Positions 33,930 to 44,643 of a stretch of 64,000 nucleotides of DNA are shown here, piece after piece (the first letter of the stretch is position 1; each line of letters begins with the position of its first letter). Origin of the DNA: Pantoea sp. Lij88 (GTDB lineage: Bacteria > Pseudomonadota > Gammaproteobacteria > Enterobacterales > Enterobacteriaceae); contig NZ_CP118269.1 of assembly GCF_030062155.1 (NCBI RefSeq), forward strand, positions 186,001 to 250,000, read 5' to 3'. A program made the position numbers and the translations under genes. The notes under the pieces were generated by a model. The model made no database searches. It saw only the letters and a list, made by a program, of their open reading frames with translations, and was not told where the DNA came from.

Positions 33930-34829
33930 TCAGGTGACGTACTCCTGTAACACCTGACTCAGCCACTCCATAAATACCCGCACGCGACGTGCCACATTGC
34001 GCCGGTGCGGGTAGAGCAGATGGATCGGCATCGGTCTGGCGGGGAAGCGATGCAGCACTTCCACCAGTTCGCCCCTTTCCAGTAATGTCTGAATCCCGGC
34101 GGCAGGCACCTGAATAATGCCTAATCCTGCCAGACAGGCGGCGCGATAGGTTTCGGTGCTGTTCACCGTCACCACGCCGCCGGTATGAACGTAATGGCAC
34201 TGCCTGCCATCGAAATATTCAAAGCCGGGTGATGCCTGACCCAGTTGCTGGCTGTAATGCACCATCGCATGCTGCGACAGCTCTTCCAGACGGGTCGGCA
34301 TGCCGAACCGCGAAAGGTAGCCAGGGCTGGCGCAGTTGATCAAGGTATGGGTACCAATTTTTCGCGCAATCAGTCCCGAATCCTTGAGCTCACCAACCCG
34401 AAGTACGCAGTCAAACCCTTCGCGGATCACATCCACCTGGCGGTCGCTGCTGCTCAGCTCAATCTCCACACCGGGGTAGTGCTGCAAAAATTCCGGCAGC
34501 CGTGGCAGGACAAAACCGGTGGCCATCGCCACCGACATATCCACCCGCAGTTTACCGCTGAGCGAGGCCGGCTCGTGCTGAAACAGGCTGTCCATATCGT
34601 CAATCATCGACAGTAAATCCAGACAGCGATCGTAATAGACTAATCCATCCTGGGTAAGTTGCACCCGGCGCGTGGTGCGATGCAGCAAACGCGTTGCCAT
34701 CTGGTTCTCCAGCGCCTGAATCTGCCGCGATACGCTGCCTTTGGGTATGCCTAAGCTCTCTGCCGCGCGGGTAAAACTGCCCATTTCGGCCACCCGCACA
34801 AATACCTGCATTGCGTGAATTTTATCCAT
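33930..34829 (-). CDS. LysR-type regulator (YhjC-like)
   Basis: A 299-residue regulator starting MDKIHAMQVFVRVAEMGSF, with the helix-turn-helix at about 15-40 (PKGSVSRQIQALE). It resembles E. coli YhjC and its order next to yhjD supports that. The ATG at 34829 is preferred: GGTGA precedes it by five bases and it matches the family start; a GTG three codons upstream is the alternative. It is divergent from a short-chain dehydrogenase gene, which it probably controls. Confidence 0.85.
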   Translation of the reverse strand: MDKIHAMQVFVRVAEMGSFTRAAESLGIPKGSVSRQIQALENQMATRLLHRTTRRVQLTQDGLVYYDRCLDLLSMIDDMDSLFQHEPASLSGKLRVDMSVAMATGFVLPRLPEFLQHYPGVEIELSSSDRQVDVIREGFDCVLRVGELKDSGLIARKIGTHTLINCASPGYLSRFGMPTRLEELSQHAMVHYSQQLGQASPGFEYFDGRQCHYVHTGGVVTVNSTETYRAACLAGLGIIQVPAAGIQTLLERGELVEVLHRFPARPMPIHLLYPHRRNVARRVRVFMEWLSQVLQEYVT

Positions 34830-34856
34830 GTTGTTCACCGATTGTTGTTTTTATTG

Positions 34857-34884
34857 AAACAGTGATGCGCGTTTAACACTGTTT
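34857..34884. promoter_or_regulatory. Candidate LysR-regulator operator
   Basis: AAACAGTG (34857-34864) and CACTGTTT (34877-34884) are perfect inverted arms separated by 12 bases, in the 115-base gap between the divergent LysR and dehydrogenase genes. Confidence 0.5.
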
Positions 34885-34944
34885 ATAGATCAATAATTCA
34901 CGAATATCCTTAACGCGTGTTCAATTTTTCAACAGGTGTGAGAG

Positions 34945-35703
34945 ATGAATCAGAAAGTAGCGTTAATTACCGGTGCAAACCGCGGTTTAGGCCGTAACGG
35001 AGCCTTAAAACTGGCTGCCAGGGGCACAGATATCATTCTGACGTATCGCAGCCATGCCGATGAGGCGCAGGCGGTCGTAAAGGAAATTGAGGCGCTGGGA
35101 CGACGCGCAGTGGCGCTGGCGCTGGATGTCGGCGAAACCGGCCAGTTCGATCGCTTTGTCGGCGAAGTGAAACAGGCACTGCAGCAGCAGTGGCAACGGG
35201 AGCGCTTTGACTATTTAGTGAACAACGCTGGTCACGGACACTACAAGCCGTTTACCGACACCACCGAGGCGGAATTTGATGCGCTGGTGAATGTGCATTT
35301 TAAAGGGCCATACTTCCTGACTCAAAAGCTGCTGCCGCTGATCAATGACGGTGGCCGCATCCTGAACATCTCCAGCGGTCTGACCCGTCTGGTCTACCCT
35401 GGCTCCTCGACCTATGCGTCGATGAAAGGGGCGATGGAAGTGCTGACGCGCTATCAGGCGAAAGAGCTGGGCGAACGACGCATTCGCGTCAACATCCTGG
35501 CACCAGGTGCGATAGAGACCGATTTTGGCGGTGGCCGGGTTCGCGATACCCGCGAGATTAACGATCAGATTGCCGGGCTGACGGCGCTGGGCCGTGTCGG
35601 ATTGCCGGATGATATCGGTGATGCCATTAGCGCGATCCTCAGTGACGAAACCGGCTGGATCACCGCGCAGCGGATTGAAGCGTCAGGCGGGCAGGGAATT
35701 TAA
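34945..35703 (+). CDS. Short-chain dehydrogenase/reductase
   Basis: This 252-residue classical SDR has the cofactor motif TGANRGLG at 9-16, NNAG at 93-96, the catalytic Ser near 143-144, and Tyr157 and Lys161 in YASMK. The arginine in GANRG suggests NADP preference. The substrate cannot be deduced. The divergent LysR gene with an intervening dyad suggests a dedicated regulator-enzyme pair. The start follows a GTGTGAGAG stretch. Confidence 0.87.
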   Translation: MNQKVALITGANRGLGRNGALKLAARGTDIILTYRSHADEAQAVVKEIEALGRRAVALALDVGETGQFDRFVGEVKQALQQQWQRERFDYLVNNAGHGHYKPFTDTTEAEFDALVNVHFKGPYFLTQKLLPLINDGGRILNISSGLTRLVYPGSSTYASMKGAMEVLTRYQAKELGERRIRVNILAPGAIETDFGGGRVRDTREINDQIAGLTALGRVGLPDDIGDAISAILSDETGWITAQRIEASGGQGI

Positions 35704-35742
35704 CCGCTGGCGGCGTCGCGGAAAATACGACGCCGCCGCATT

Positions 35743-36588
35743 TTACAGCGTAATGGTGCCGTCGATGACGGTAACCGTATTGCCGCCAATCCAGATGGTC
35801 TCACCGGCATAGGTCACGTTCACCCGACCGGCGCGCTGCAGGGCCGTACCCTGACGAACGCGATAGGAGGTGGTAAGACCTGCGGCTGCGAAGTAACGCG
35901 CCAGACAGGCGTTAGCGCTGCCGGTCACCGGATCTTCGGTCAGGCTGCCATTCTCTACCAGCAGGCCGCGCACTTCATACTGCTCTTGCTCGCCCTCAGG
36001 CAAGCGGCCAAATGGCATCACGCCAGACACACCTGCATGTTTGATCAGGCGCTGCAAATCGCTGACATTGGGCTGCAGCGCCAGCACGGCTTCGGCGCTG
36101 ACCATCGGCACCAGCAGCCAGCGAATCCCCATATCGACCACCGTCGGGCTTTGCGTCAGATCGAACGCATCGCTGTTAAAGGCATTCCCCATCAGCGCAT
36201 CCTGCCATGGCATCAGCGTGGCTGGCGGCGCAGCAAAGGCCAGACCCGCCTCACCTATTTTCACCGTCACGTTACCGACGCCACACTCCTGCACGATTTC
36301 ACCCGGCGTTCGGGTTGGCCAGCCCGCCTCCAGCAGCGCGTGCGCGGTACCCAGCGTCGGATGACCGGCAAACGGCAGCTCGCCTTCCACGGTAAAAATC
36401 CGCACCCGGTAGTCCGCCTCTTCGTGCTGTGGCGGCAGCACAAAGGTGGTCTCCGACAGGTTAGTCCAGCGGGCAATCGCCGCCAGCTGGCTGTCACTTA
36501 ACCCCTCAGCATCCATGATCACCGCCAGCGGATTGCCCTTAAAGGCGGATGAGGTAAACACATCGACTTGCTTAAACGCGACCTGCAT
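35743..36588 (-). CDS. PhzF-family isomerase-like protein
   Basis: This 281-residue protein has the two-domain PhzF/diaminopimelate-epimerase-like fold signatures: FTSSAFKGNPLAVI at the N-terminus, the catalytic Glu46 in NLSETTF, ELPFAGHPTLGTA, and TEDPVTGSANACL in the C-terminal half. PhzF itself acts in phenazine synthesis, but no other phenazine gene is present, so this is one of the many orphan family members of unknown substrate. AAGGAG precedes the start. Confidence 0.88.
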   Translation of the reverse strand: MQVAFKQVDVFTSSAFKGNPLAVIMDAEGLSDSQLAAIARWTNLSETTFVLPPQHEEADYRVRIFTVEGELPFAGHPTLGTAHALLEAGWPTRTPGEIVQECGVGNVTVKIGEAGLAFAAPPATLMPWQDALMGNAFNSDAFDLTQSPTVVDMGIRWLLVPMVSAEAVLALQPNVSDLQRLIKHAGVSGVMPFGRLPEGEQEQYEVRGLLVENGSLTEDPVTGSANACLARYFAAAGLTTSYRVRQGTALQRAGRVNVTYAGETIWIGGNTVTVIDGTITL

Positions 36589-36694
36589 TGTGACTCCTTG
36601 CTCTGGGTTCAGTGTGGCCTTTTCTCTGCCGGATGATTGCTTATAACAGCTAACAGCGTTATCAATAAGTTAAAGATTTTACCGGAGACTATGA

Positions 36695-37318
36695 ATGCTA
36701 ACGATCCTGGGACGCGCCTCCTCAATCAACGTGCGCAAAGTATTATGGCTGTGTGACGAACTTGACCTTGATTTTGAGCGCGAAGAGTGGGGCGACGGCT
36801 TCCGCTCCACCCATCTGCCCGAATTCATGGCACTGAATCCGAATGCGATGGTGCCGGTGCTGAAAGATGATGACTTTGTGTTGTGGGAATCCAATACCAT
36901 TCTGCGCTATCTGGCGAATGCCTATGGCGGCGAGTGGCTCTATCCTCATGATCCGCAGACGCGTGCGCCTGTCGATCAGTGGATAGACTGGCAAGCCACC
37001 GAACTCAACACCTCATGGCGCTACGCATTTATGTCGCTGGTGCGAAACTCCCCGGCGCATCAGGATCCGCGTCTGCTGGCGGCGGCCAGCAAAGGCTGGG
37101 CGCATACCATGAGCATTCTTAATCAGCAGCTGGAAAAGACCGGTCGCTACGTTGCCGGACGTAATTTCACGCTGGCCGACATTCCGATCGGTCTGGCGGT
37201 GAACCGCTGGTTTGAAACGCCGCTCGAACACCCCGACTATCCGGCGGTGCGCAATTATTACGAGCGCCTGACCGAGCGTCGCGGCTATACCGTCTGGGGC
37301 CGCAACGGCACGCCCTGA
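36695..37318 (+). CDS. Glutathione S-transferase family protein
   Basis: A 207-residue protein with an N-terminal thioredoxin-like domain (to about 80, with NPNAMVPVL and [11 protein letters not shown] glutathione-binding motifs) and a C-terminal all-helical domain (FTLADIPIG). It resembles E. coli YliJ/GstB by eye. The substrate is unknown. It is divergent from the PhzF-like gene, and its 3' end overlaps the convergent MocR gene by 34 bases. Confidence 0.88.
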   Translation: MLTILGRASSINVRKVLWLCDELDLDFEREEWGDGFRSTHLPEFMALNPNAMVPVLKDDDFVLWESNTILRYLANAYGGEWLYPHDPQTRAPVDQWIDWQATELNTSWRYAFMSLVRNSPAHQDPRLLAAASKGWAHTMSILNQQLEKTGRYVAGRNFTLADIPIGLAVNRWFETPLEHPDYPAVRNYYERLTERRGYTVWGRNGTP

Positions 37319-38772
37319 GGCTCGCCGCACGGCACTCCTGCCAGTTCACAGGCGATTTCACCCGCGCGCTGAATCGCCCGGGTGTAGCGCGCATCAAACG
37401 GATAGCAGCAGGAGAGACGCAGCGCATGATTGTAGCGCTCGCTCAGCGAATAGAGCGCGCCAGGCGTGACGCAAATCTGCTCCTGCAGCAGCCGATCAAA
37501 CATCTCGGTAGTATTCACGCCGCCCGGTAGCTCGACCCAGAAGACGAAGCCACCGCGCGGCAGCGTTGCGCGCGTGCCCTCCGGGAAGTAGCGGGCGATC
37601 AGACCCCGTGCCTCATCCAGATTAGCCGCATAGCGGCGGCGGAGCGTGCGCAGATGGTGGTCGTACCCGCCGGAAGCGAGAAACTCCGCCAGCGTTTCGG
37701 AGAGCAGGGCGGATTCGGCCATCGAGGAGACGGCTTTCAGTCGGGCAATCGCATCATGAAAACGACCCGCAGCCGTCCAGCCTATACGGAAGTCGGGTGC
37801 CACGGTTTTGGTGAAGCTGGTGCAGTAGATCACCCAGCCATCGCGATCAAACGCTTTCACGGCGGGTGAGAGCGGCCAGTCGAACTGCAGTTCGTCATAC
37901 AGCCCATCTTCTATCAGCGGAACGTGGTAAGTATTCACTAACTTTGCCAGCCGCTTCTTATTCTCCAGCGACATGCCGCAGCCCAGCGGGTTCTGCGCGC
38001 TCGGCATCGCAATCAGTGCCTTAATACGCTGCTCCTGCAGCAGCATCTCCAGCGCATCCAGCGACAGCCCATGCTGCGGATCGGTAGGGATTTCCAGCGC
38101 CTTCAGGCCCAGCGAGGCCAGCAGCGGGAAGAGGAAGAAGTAGGTCGGCGACTCCAGCCCGACGCAGTCGCCGGGTTGCGTGACGGCACGAAGTGCCAGC
38201 TGAAGCGCCTCCATGCAGCCGTGGGTCAGGGTGATCTCATCGGCCGTGAGGGTCTGGCCGGCGTGCAGCGCCCGTCGCGCTATCTCCTCCCGTAAGCGCT
38301 CACTACCGGGCGGAAGTGCATAGCGCCCGATCATGTTGGGATGACGGCGCAACAATGAGGCGGTAATCCGGGCGATGCGCGCCGCCGGAAACAGCTCGCT
38401 GTCCTGCGGGCAGGCCAGCGAGATATTGGTGTAGTCGGGATGATTCTGCGCCGCAAACACCTTATCGATCAGGTCGAGCTTGCCGCTACTCGGGTCGCGT
38501 ACCCGGGTCTTATGCTGACCGTGACGGGTGACGGCGGGCAACACCCCGCGCACGTAGTAGCCCGACTGGGGACGCGCCTCTATCAGCCCGCGATCTTCCA
38601 GCAGCTGCCAGGCATTGAGCACCGTATTGACGCTGACCTGATGTGACTGGGCAACGCGGCGGATTGCCGGCAGGCGCTTGCCGGGTTTCAGCGTGCCCTG
38701 ATGGATGGCCTCAGCGAAGCTGTCTGCCAGCTGCTGATAGAGCGGCTGATCGGACGTGGGAGCAAGGGACAC
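37285..38772 (-). CDS. MocR-type regulator (GntR helix-turn-helix plus aminotransferase domain)
   Basis: This 495-residue protein has a GntR winged helix-turn-helix at about 10-75 ([18 protein letters not shown]) joined to a fold-type I aminotransferase domain. Its PLP-binding lysine lies in [15 protein letters not shown]. Such regulators sense PLP, amino acids or amines. I place the start at a GTG (38772) because CGGAGG lies five bases upstream; the longer frame opens with a TTG at 38799. It is divergent from a LysE-type exporter, its likely target. Confidence 0.85.
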   Translation of the reverse strand: MSLAPTSDQPLYQQLADSFAEAIHQGTLKPGKRLPAIRRVAQSHQVSVNTVLNAWQLLEDRGLIEARPQSGYYVRGVLPAVTRHGQHKTRVRDPSSGKLDLIDKVFAAQNHPDYTNISLACPQDSELFPAARIARITASLLRRHPNMIGRYALPPGSERLREEIARRALHAGQTLTADEITLTHGCMEALQLALRAVTQPGDCVGLESPTYFFLFPLLASLGLKALEIPTDPQHGLSLDALEMLLQEQRIKALIAMPSAQNPLGCGMSLENKKRLAKLVNTYHVPLIEDGLYDELQFDWPLSPAVKAFDRDGWVIYCTSFTKTVAPDFRIGWTAAGRFHDAIARLKAVSSMAESALLSETLAEFLASGGYDHHLRTLRRRYAANLDEARGLIARYFPEGTRATLPRGGFVFWVELPGGVNTTEMFDRLLQEQICVTPGALYSLSERYNHALRLSCCYPFDARYTRAIQRAGEIACELAGVPCGEPQGVPLRPQTV

Positions 38773-38814
38773 AGTAGCCTCCGGATTGGATGGGTACAAT
38801 TGCTGTTAACAATA

Positions 38815-38856
38815 ACTGTAACCATAACAATAGTGATTTTGTGTCACTGTTACCAT
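38815..38856. promoter_or_regulatory. Candidate MocR operator (direct repeats)
   Basis: ACTGTAACCAT (38815-38825) and ACTGTTACCAT (38846-38856) are direct repeats, one mismatch apart, with starts 31 bases apart, about three helical turns. They lie between the divergent MocR and LysE-type genes. Paired direct repeats are the known binding mode of MocR proteins such as GabR and PdxR. Confidence 0.6.
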
Positions 38857-38906
38857 CTCTTTCCCCGCCGTAGCATAGAACTCTGTCCACTTTCAGGAGA
38901 GCCACG

Positions 38907-39494
38907 ATGCTCGATCCCTCTTTCTTCAGCTACGTTACCGTGATGTCGATTACGCCAGGCCCGAATAACCTGTTGCTGGCGACCTCCGGCGTCAATTTTG
39001 GCATGCGGCGCACCCTGCCGATGGTGTTTGGCATTCTGGTGGGCTGTGCATTACAGACGGTGATTGCCGGGATGGCGCTGGAGGTGTTGCTGCACTGGAT
39101 GGCGGCGATTCGCCTGCCGCTGACGCTGGCAGGCTGTACCTATCTGATGTGGTTATCCTGGAAAATCTTTCGCGCCGCCGCACCTGAAGCGCGAACCCGA
39201 CCGCAGCCAATGACGATGGTGGGGGGTGCCTGCTTCCAGGCGATCAATCCCAAGGCCTGGCTGATGGCCACCAACGTCGCGCTGCTCTACAGCGGCAGCA
39301 GCGGCGTGCTGACGGTAATGATCGGCTTTATGCTGCTCAATCTGCCCTGCATCCTGATCTGGGCTGCGCTGGGCGATCGCCTGCGCAGCCATCTGCAGAT
39401 TGCCTGGAAGCGCCAGCTGTTTAACAGCCTGATGGCGCTGTCGCTGGTGGCGACTACCGTCTGGATGCTGACCGACGCGTTGCTGGCCGCTTAA
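38907..39494 (+). CDS. LysE/RhtB-family amino acid exporter
   Basis: This 195-residue protein has about six membrane segments. The family signature [13 protein letters not shown] is near the N-terminus and [12 protein letters not shown] in the middle. The family exports amino acids or related compounds; the substrate here is unknown. The start follows AGGAGAG. It is divergent from the MocR gene, and its stop overlaps the convergent phosphoketolase gene by four bases. Confidence 0.9.
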   Translation: MLDPSFFSYVTVMSITPGPNNLLLATSGVNFGMRRTLPMVFGILVGCALQTVIAGMALEVLLHWMAAIRLPLTLAGCTYLMWLSWKIFRAAAPEARTRPQPMTMVGGACFQAINPKAWLMATNVALLYSGSSGVLTVMIGFMLLNLPCILIWAALGDRLRSHLQIAWKRQLFNSLMALSLVATTVWMLTDALLAA

Positions 39495-41875
39495 TCGGGC
39501 GCACCGGGTGCGGTGGCCGACGGCCATTTCCAGTTCTGCACCTCCGGCAAATCTTCGCCATGTTCACGGACATAGCGATGATGTTCCGCCAGACGCTGTT
39601 GTAAATCCTCCAGCAGTTCCGGATGTGCATCGGCCAGCCCCGGCACGCGCAGAATCGCCTCCTGCGCCAGATGATAACGGTCAAGCTCGTTCAGCACCGT
39701 CATATCAAATGGCGTGGTGGTGGTTCCCTCTTCATTAAAGCCGCGCACATGGAAGTTGCGGTGATTGGTGCGTGAATAGGTCAGGCGATGTATCAGCGTC
39801 GGATAACCGTGGAAAGCAAAAATCACCGGTTTATCCTGGGTAAACAGCGCGTCGAACTCCGCATCAGATTTACCATGCGGATGCTGATCTTCAGGCTGTA
39901 ACGCCAGCAGATCGACCACGTTCACCACGCGGATACGCAGTTCGGGCAGCATCTCACGCAGCAGATCGACCGCCGCCATCGTCTCCATAGTGGGCACGTC
40001 ACCGGCGCAGGCCATTACCACATCCGGCTGTTCATTCTCCGGCGTCGTGCCCGCCCAGCGCCATTCGCCCATACCCGCCTCACAATGGGTCACGGCGCTG
40101 GCCATATCCAGCCACTGCGGCGCAGGCTGCTTGCCTGCCACAATCACATTGATCCGGTCCCAGGTGCGCAGGCAGTGATCGCCCACCCACAGCAGCGTAT
40201 TGGCATCCGGCGGCAGATAGATGCGCACGATGTCCGCTTTCTTGTTGGCGACGTGATCGATAAAGCCCGGATCCTGATGGCTGTAGCCATTATGGTCCTG
40301 TCGCCAGACGTGTGAAGAGAGCAGATAGTTTAGCGACGAGATCGGCTTACGCCAGCCCAGTTTACGTGACACCTTCAGCCACTTGGCGTGCTGGTTAAAC
40401 ATCGAATCGACGATGTGGATAAAAGCTTCATAGCAGTTGAACAGCCCGTGGCGGCCGGTCAGCAGATAGCCTTCAAGCCAGCCCTGACACTGATGCTCAC
40501 TGAGGATTTCCATCACCCGGCCATCCCGCGCCAGCTGCTCATCGTACGGCTCGGTTCGTTCCAGCCAGGTGCGGCTGGTCACGTCGAAGACGGGTGTCAG
40601 ACGGTTAGAGGCGGTTTCATCCGGGCCAAATACGCGGAAATTATCGCGGTTGCGCTGGAACAGCACGCTGAGATAGCGGCCCAGATGCTCGGTGGCCTGC
40701 GCCATCTCCGTGCCTGGCTCGCGGACATCGCAGGCAAACTCCGCAGCCGCAGGCGTATCCAGCTCACGACGCAGCAGGCCGCCATTGGCATAAGGCGAAG
40801 CGCCCATGCGTTTATCGCCCTCTGGTGCCAGCGCCTGCAGTTCCGGCTTCAGCCGACCCTGTTCATCAAACAGGTCGTCGGGCTGATAGCTGCGCATCCA
40901 TGTCTCAAGAATCTGGCGATGACCTTCATCTTCACGGCAGGCCGCGACCGGCACCTGATGCGCCCGCCAGAAATCCTCCACTTTCTTGCCGTCGACCGTT
41001 TTCGGGCCGGTCCAGCCTTTGGGGCTGCGCAGAATAATCATCGGCCAGCGCGGCACGTCGGTGCTGGCGTTGCCGCTGCGCGCTTCGTGCTGATACGCAG
41101 CGATTTTACTGAAGGCGTTATCCAGCGCCTCCGCCATCAGCGGATGCATTTTTTCCGGCTCATGCCCGCAGACGAATATCGGCTCATAGCCGTAGCCGCT
41201 GAACAGCTGGTGGAGATCCTCATCGCTGCTGCGGCCCAGCAGCGTCGGGTTGGCAATCTTATAGCCATTCAGATGCAGAATCGGCAGCACCGCGCCGTCA
41301 CGTTGAGGATTGAGGAATTTGATGCCGTGCCAGCTGGAGGCCAGCGGCCCGGTCTCCGCTTCACCGTCGCCAATGACACACGGCACCACCAGGTCGGGAT
41401 GATCGAAGGCCGCACCAAAGGCATGGGAGAGCGAATAGCCCAGCTCTCCGCCTTCATTAATCGAGCCGGGCGTTTCCGGTGCCGCGTGGCTGGGAATACC
41501 GCCCGGAAACGAGAACTGCTTAAACAGGCGCTGCATGCCCGCCGCATCCTGAGAGATGTGCGGATAAATTTCGCTGTAGCTGCCCTCCAGCCAGGTATTC
41601 GCCACCATGCCGGGGCCGCCATGGCCTGGCCCGCAGATGTAGATCATATCCAGGTTCTGTTTGCGGATAACACGGTTGAGGTGGGCGTAGATGAAATTCA
41701 GTCCGGGCGTGGTGCCCCAGTGACCCAGCAGACGGGGTTTGATGTGTTCCGGCCTGAGTGGCTCGCGCAACAGCGGGTTGTCCATCAGGTAAATCTGTCC
41801 GACGGAGAGGTAGTTCGCTGCCCGCCAGTAGCGGTCGAGCAGGGTAAATTCGGGTGACGCAGGGGAGTAAGACAT
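39491..41875 (-). CDS. Phosphoketolase
   Basis: This 794-residue thiamine-diphosphate enzyme cleaves xylulose 5-phosphate (and possibly fructose 6-phosphate) with phosphate to acetyl phosphate plus glyceraldehyde 3-phosphate or erythrose 4-phosphate. Recognisable motifs are [19 protein letters not shown] and the ThDP-binding GDGEAETGP...NGYKIANPT. The start at 41875 ([10 protein letters not shown]) follows AGGAGG; in-frame codons back to 42040 overlap the mqo terminator. No neighbouring acetate kinase or pentose genes are present. Confidence 0.93.
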   Translation of the reverse strand: MSYSPASPEFTLLDRYWRAANYLSVGQIYLMDNPLLREPLRPEHIKPRLLGHWGTTPGLNFIYAHLNRVIRKQNLDMIYICGPGHGGPGMVANTWLEGSYSEIYPHISQDAAGMQRLFKQFSFPGGIPSHAAPETPGSINEGGELGYSLSHAFGAAFDHPDLVVPCVIGDGEAETGPLASSWHGIKFLNPQRDGAVLPILHLNGYKIANPTLLGRSSDEDLHQLFSGYGYEPIFVCGHEPEKMHPLMAEALDNAFSKIAAYQHEARSGNASTDVPRWPMIILRSPKGWTGPKTVDGKKVEDFWRAHQVPVAACREDEGHRQILETWMRSYQPDDLFDEQGRLKPELQALAPEGDKRMGASPYANGGLLRRELDTPAAAEFACDVREPGTEMAQATEHLGRYLSVLFQRNRDNFRVFGPDETASNRLTPVFDVTSRTWLERTEPYDEQLARDGRVMEILSEHQCQGWLEGYLLTGRHGLFNCYEAFIHIVDSMFNQHAKWLKVSRKLGWRKPISSLNYLLSSHVWRQDHNGYSHQDPGFIDHVANKKADIVRIYLPPDANTLLWVGDHCLRTWDRINVIVAGKQPAPQWLDMASAVTHCEAGMGEWRWAGTTPENEQPDVVMACAGDVPTMETMAAVDLLREMLPELRIRVVNVVDLLALQPEDQHPHGKSDAEFDALFTQDKPVIFAFHGYPTLIHRLTYSRTNHRNFHVRGFNEEGTTTTPFDMTVLNELDRYHLAQEAILRVPGLADAHPELLEDLQQRLAEHHRYVREHGEDLPEVQNWKWPSATAPGAPD

Positions 41876-41956
41876 GCGGGTTCCTCCTGATCGTTCAGCT
41901 AAAAGATGCCTTAACCCTAATAGAGAATACCGGGTACGACCAGGCAACCGGCCAAT

Positions 41957-41986
41957 AAAAAAAGGCCCCGCAGTGCGGAGCCTCTT
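41957..41986 (-). terminator. mqo terminator
   Basis: GGCCCCGC (41964-41971) pairs with GCGGAGCC (41975-41982) around a short loop with one mismatch. Seven A residues at 41957-41963 give a U tract on the minus strand. It sits 20 bases past the mqo stop. Confidence 0.82.
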
Positions 41987-42002
41987 TATCAGCGGCGCTG
42001 GA

Positions 42003-43619
42003 TTACTTGCCGACGACGAACGCGGTTTCCCGTCCTTCATCGTTGGCCGCCATCGGCGTGACTGGCGAATAGTCCAGTTGCAGAATACGACTCGTTTCGG
42101 CTAACACTTTCTCTGTCAGTGCCACGTCACCGTTCAGCTTACGACCCCATGATGGGACCACCGCACGGATTTTGTTCTGCCATTCCGGCGAAGCCATCTG
42201 CTCAGGACAGACCTTGTGCAGCAGCTCCAGCATGATCGGTGCCGCCGTAGACGCGCCCGGCGAGGCACCCAGCAGCGCTGAAATCGTGCCATCCTGTGAC
42301 GCAACGACTTCGGTGCCCAGACGCAATACCGCGCCCTCTTTCTCATCTTTCTTGATGATCTGCACACGCTGACCAGCAGTCACTAAGCGCCAGTCTTCCT
42401 GCTTCGCCTGTGGCACATAAGCACGCAGCGCATCCATCCGGTCGCGATCGCTCTGCAGCACCTGATCCATGAGATACTTCACCAGATCGAAACTTTTCAG
42501 GCCCACTTTCACCATCGGCAGCATATTGCTGCTGTTCAGCGAGGTGAACATATCCATCAGCGAACCCTGCTTCAGGAACTTGGTCGAGAAGGTGGCGAAC
42601 GGGCCAAACAGCAGCACCTGCTTACCATCCAGCACGCGGGTATCGACATGCGGCACGGACATCGGCGGTGCGCCGACGCTGGCTTTGCCGTAAACCTTAG
42701 CCATATGTTGCGCGACGACCTGCGGGTTTTCCGTGACCAGGAATGAACCGCCCACCGGGAAACCGGCGTAACCGTTGGCTTCCGGAATGCCAGCCTTCTG
42801 CAGCAGTGGTAACGCCGCGCCACCAGCACCGATAAAGATTTTGCCAGCGGTCAGCGTGCGACGGGTGCCGCTGTTCAGACACTGCAGCGTCACCTGCCAG
42901 CGACCATCGGCCAGCTGCTTCAGCTCACGGACTTCCTGACGCAGACGCAGCTGGAAATTCGCTTTCTTCTCTAACGCAGCGATCAGCTGACGGGTGATTT
43001 CACCGAAGTTCACATCGGTACCCATCTCTGTCCAGGTCGCGGCCACTTTCTGGCTACGATCACGGCCATTCATCACCAGCGGGATCCAGCGGGCAATCTG
43101 CTGCGGATCTTCGGAGTAGGCCATGCCACGGAACAGGGTGCTTTTCTGCAGTGCCGCGAAGCGCTTGCGCAGGAAGTCGACATTGTCGTCTCCCCAGACA
43201 AAGCTCATATGCGGCGTACTGTGAATAAAGCTTTTAGGATTACGCAGGTTGCCTTTCTGGACCTGATAAGCCCAGAACTGGCGGGAAATCTGGAACGATT
43301 CGTTGATCGTTACCGCTTTGGAGATGTCGATGCTGCCATCCGCCTGCTGAGGCGTATAGTTCAGCTCCGCCAGCGCCGCATGACCGGTGCCCGCGTTATT
43401 CCAGCCGTTGGATGACTCTTCGGCCACGCTATCGAGCCGCTCCACCATCTCGATGGACCAGTCCGGCTCTAAGTCCTGCAGCCATGCACCGAGGGTAGCG
43501 CTCATCACACCCGCACCAATCAGCAGCACATCAACGTCTTTGCGCTCCTGCGCGGTAGTAGTGGTGTCCTTTGCCATGGCACTCATCGCGAGCGCAAGGT
43601 TTACAGCTGAATTGCTCAT
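42003..43619 (-). CDS. mqo: Malate:quinone oxidoreductase
   Basis: This 538-residue FAD-dependent peripheral membrane enzyme oxidises malate to oxaloacetate and reduces quinone. The FAD motif [15 protein letters not shown] begins at about 30, preceded by a ~28-residue hydrophilic extension. Conserved [22 protein letters not shown] follows in two adjoining parts. AGAGGAG precedes the start. Three evenly spaced GTTAA motifs lie upstream. Confidence 0.94.
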   Translation of the reverse strand: MSNSAVNLALAMSAMAKDTTTTAQERKDVDVLLIGAGVMSATLGAWLQDLEPDWSIEMVERLDSVAEESSNGWNNAGTGHAALAELNYTPQQADGSIDISKAVTINESFQISRQFWAYQVQKGNLRNPKSFIHSTPHMSFVWGDDNVDFLRKRFAALQKSTLFRGMAYSEDPQQIARWIPLVMNGRDRSQKVAATWTEMGTDVNFGEITRQLIAALEKKANFQLRLRQEVRELKQLADGRWQVTLQCLNSGTRRTLTAGKIFIGAGGAALPLLQKAGIPEANGYAGFPVGGSFLVTENPQVVAQHMAKVYGKASVGAPPMSVPHVDTRVLDGKQVLLFGPFATFSTKFLKQGSLMDMFTSLNSSNMLPMVKVGLKSFDLVKYLMDQVLQSDRDRMDALRAYVPQAKQEDWRLVTAGQRVQIIKKDEKEGAVLRLGTEVVASQDGTISALLGASPGASTAAPIMLELLHKVCPEQMASPEWQNKIRAVVPSWGRKLNGDVALTEKVLAETSRILQLDYSPVTPMAANDEGRETAFVVGK

Positions 43620-44130
43620 GAGGCGACATCTCCTCTTCTGTTGACCTGAAGCCCAACAGTTTCGCAGGCGAAATAGTCACGCTTCTTACGAGCGCGTTGC
43701 GCTATTTCTCAAAGGTTAAGTCTCAGGTATAGGGTTAAAGCGGTGATAACGCGTTAACTGAACGTTATGCTTAGTCATCCGAATATAACATTCTCGCATC
43801 TGAATTAAACATTAGTTTATTTTTTAAATGCAGAAATGATTCAGCATAAGAATTAATCATCACGATGTGTGGCGTATTAGCGGTTTTTTAGAGTGAAGTC
43901 AGTGAGTTAACTGAAAAGCTATGTTGCGGAAAAGCCCCATGCTGGTGCAGGGACGGAAAGGATGTTAACAGTGCGGAATTATTTAATTAGCTGAAATTTA
44001 GCGATTTATTATGCAGTGAGGAATAACAGGAATCGGGGTGAGAGCGCCTGAACAGGCGCTTGTGTAAAAATAATGTTACATTTTTGTGAGTCTGAAAATG
44101 CGCGCGCACCGGCGCACGCATCGGATTCAC
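43620..44130. other. 511-base AT-rich gap upstream of mqo
   Basis: No gene is visible. GTTAA occurs at 43715, 43734 and 43753, exactly 19 bases apart, about 95-135 bases before mqo. A hairpin GCGCCTG-AA-CAGGCGC lies at about 44045-44060, without a T tract, downstream of the AhpD-like gene. The rest is AT-rich sequence that probably holds the mqo promoter. Confidence 0.6.
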
Positions 44131-44586
44131 TTATGACTGATTCGCGCTGGCAGGCAGCTTTTTCAGACTTATCGCTATGCGGTTATAGGTGTTCATCAGA
44201 CCAATCGCGATGTTCAGATCGACAATCTCCTTTTCACTGAAGTGAGCTGTCAGTGCGTTATAGCAATCGTCTGGCGCGCCCTGCTGAGCAATCAGCGTCA
44301 GGCATTCAGCCCAGTGAAGAGCCGCCTTCTCTTTATCACTGAACAGCGTGCCGGATTCATGCCAGACCTGGGTCAGTACGATCTTATCCCAGCCCATGCC
44401 CGCTTTATTCAGCGCTTTGGTATGCATATCAATGCAGTAGGCGCAGCCGTTAATCTGCGATATGCGCAGGAACAGCAGTTCCAGTAAAGTGAGCGGCAGA
44501 TCGGTTTGTGCCAGATAACTGTAAACGCCGCCCAGCGCTTTCATGCCTGCCGGTGCTGCACTGTGAAAATCGATACGTTCGCTCAT
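44131..44586 (-). CDS. AhpD-like carboxymuconolactone decarboxylase family protein
   Basis: This 151-residue all-helical protein has the alkylhydroperoxidase AhpD core motif GCAYCIDMH, Cys48 and Cys51 with His55, the redox centre of the family. Members reduce peroxides or act on carboxymuconolactone; the CxxC favours a redox role. AGGAGG precedes the start. It is divergent from a MocR-type regulator 57 bases away, its likely controller. Confidence 0.9.
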   Translation of the reverse strand: MSERIDFHSAAPAGMKALGGVYSYLAQTDLPLTLLELLFLRISQINGCAYCIDMHTKALNKAGMGWDKIVLTQVWHESGTLFSDKEKAALHWAECLTLIAQQGAPDDCYNALTAHFSEKEIVDLNIAIGLMNTYNRIAISLKKLPASANQS

Positions 44587-44643
44587 CTTATTGCCTCCTG
44601 GGGTTGATAAGGCGATTTTCGGCTTTTCAATGGAGCAGATAAA

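Noticed and set aside
35743-36588. Phenazine biosynthesis gene cluster
   Set aside because: Only a PhzF-like protein is present; no phzA-E or phzG homologs lie nearby.
40388-41857. A 489-codon open frame on the plus strand
   Set aside because: It is wholly antisense to phosphoketolase, has low-complexity His/Gln/Arg-rich composition typical of a GC-rich shadow frame, and no ribosome site.
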